A stretch of 64,000 nucleotides of DNA from Leadbetterella sp040829825 (GTDB lineage Bacteria > Bacteroidota > Bacteroidia > Cytophagales > Spirosomataceae). Position numbers and translations under genes: made by a program. The notes beneath the pieces were generated by a model, which saw only the letters and a program-made list of their open reading frames with translations, made no database searches and was not told the origin of the DNA. Every line of letters starts with the position of its first letter. Positions within the stretch are counted from its first letter, which is position 1. Positions 63,820 to 64,000 of the stretch are shown in pieces. Location: NCBI RefSeq assembly GCF_040829825.1, contig NZ_JBFOLH010000017.1, one strand, 5' to 3'.

Positions 63820-63999
63820 TCAGGTTTTGAGTAGAGAGTTCCGAGTGGAGAGTTCCGAGTGGAGAGTTCCGGGTAGAGAGTTCCGGGTGGAGAGTGGAGA
63901 GTGGAGAGTTAAGAGTTCCGAGTTGTCGATGCCTGAATACAGTTGACCGTATTTGCTTTTATTTAAATACGCTTTCAGTTCAGTTTTTTGTGGTTGCTG
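63820..63999 (-). CDS. Possible C-terminal end of a gene entering from the right edge
   Basis: On the minus strand the frame is open from 63999 to a TGA at 63822-63820, giving 59 residues. The first 28 (ELKAYLNKSKYGQLYSGID and neighbours) look like ordinary protein; the rest (ELSTRNSLPGTLHSELSTRN type) is translated from the 14-bp tandem repeat. Without the sequence beyond 64000 this could be a real gene whose end was overrun by the repeat, or chance. Confidence 0.35.
   Translation of the reverse strand, partial: QQPQKTELKAYLNKSKYGQLYSGIDNSELLTLHSPLSTRNSLPGTLHSELSTRNSLLKT
63829..63925. repeat. 14-bp and 7-bp tandem repeat, GAGTGGAGAGTTCC
   Basis: Four near-identical 14-base units (GAGTAGAGAGTTCC, GAGTGGAGAGTTCC twice, GGGTAGAGAGTTCC) at 63829-63884, followed by a run of 7-base GGAGAGT units and a last AGTTCCGAGT. 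Unit size shows that the 14-mers are pairs of heptamers. Confidence 0.9.
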
Positions 64000-64000
64000 G

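Noticed and set aside
1..64000. tRNA, rRNA, CRISPR array, prophage or insertion sequence.
   Set aside because: No tRNA-like TTCGA arms with acceptor stems, no regularly spaced repeats with unique spacers and no transposase or integrase were found by eye; a tool scan could still reveal small RNA genes.

Overview
The window comes from a gliding-type member of the Bacteroidota, probably from the Cytophagales or a neighbouring order. This rests on three SusC/SusD outer-membrane uptake pairs, the gliding lipoprotein GldH, proteins ending in type IX secretion (T9SS) sorting domains, TAnnTTTG-type -7 promoter elements instead of -10 boxes, and the general lack of Shine-Dalgarno sequences before genes. 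I cannot name the genus. No tRNA, rRNA, CRISPR array, insertion sequence or phage gene was recognised.

Layout. 1-4.4 kb: two secreted multi-domain surface proteins, one Ig-like and cut by the window edge, one FN3 with a T9SS tail. 4.5-21 kb: mostly housekeeping and small operons: a sterol-desaturase-like membrane oxygenase, uracil phosphoribosyltransferase with an MFS carrier, an alpha-E/Anbu/transglutaminase cluster, phosphoglucosamine mutase, a GT2, a JmjC-like protein, a PnuC operon, a MazG-like pyrophosphohydrolase, ispE, an isolated rpsJ, a GlcNAc-kinase-like ATPase and an M16 peptidase. 21-31.6 kb: two tandem SusC/SusD systems without hydrolases, the second with a DUF1735 lipoprotein. 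32-41 kb: gldH with a RicT/PSP1 protein, purD, a LEA-like helical protein, an RluB-type pseudouridine synthase with a 300-residue disordered tail, and a carbamoyltransferase/DUF5989/SxtJ operon whose 49-codon middle gene is easy to miss.

41.3-54.5 kb is the most interesting part: two divergent operons around one regulatory region. Rightward run an ECF sigma factor, SusC, SusD, a ceramidase-like hydrolase, a PqaA-type hydrolase and a 62-residue protein that looks like only the sigma-binding head of a FecR anti-sigma factor. Leftward run a BASS-family symporter, a sialidase-fold protein and a beta-propeller plus alpha-helical-toroid protein. Together they look like a substrate-uptake locus of unknown substrate. 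54.5-59.5 kb is visibly AT-rich and carries a polytopic membrane protein and a T9SS-exported SGNH esterase, probably acquired horizontally. 59.5-63.4 kb holds a XylR-type regulator divergent from a GH97 alpha-glucosidase, then a small membrane protein.

Several intergenic gaps (7.1, 13.1 and 63.8 kb, with weaker relatives near 36.1 and 60.7 kb) carry the same family of 7/14-bp tandem repeats built on AGTTCCGAGT.
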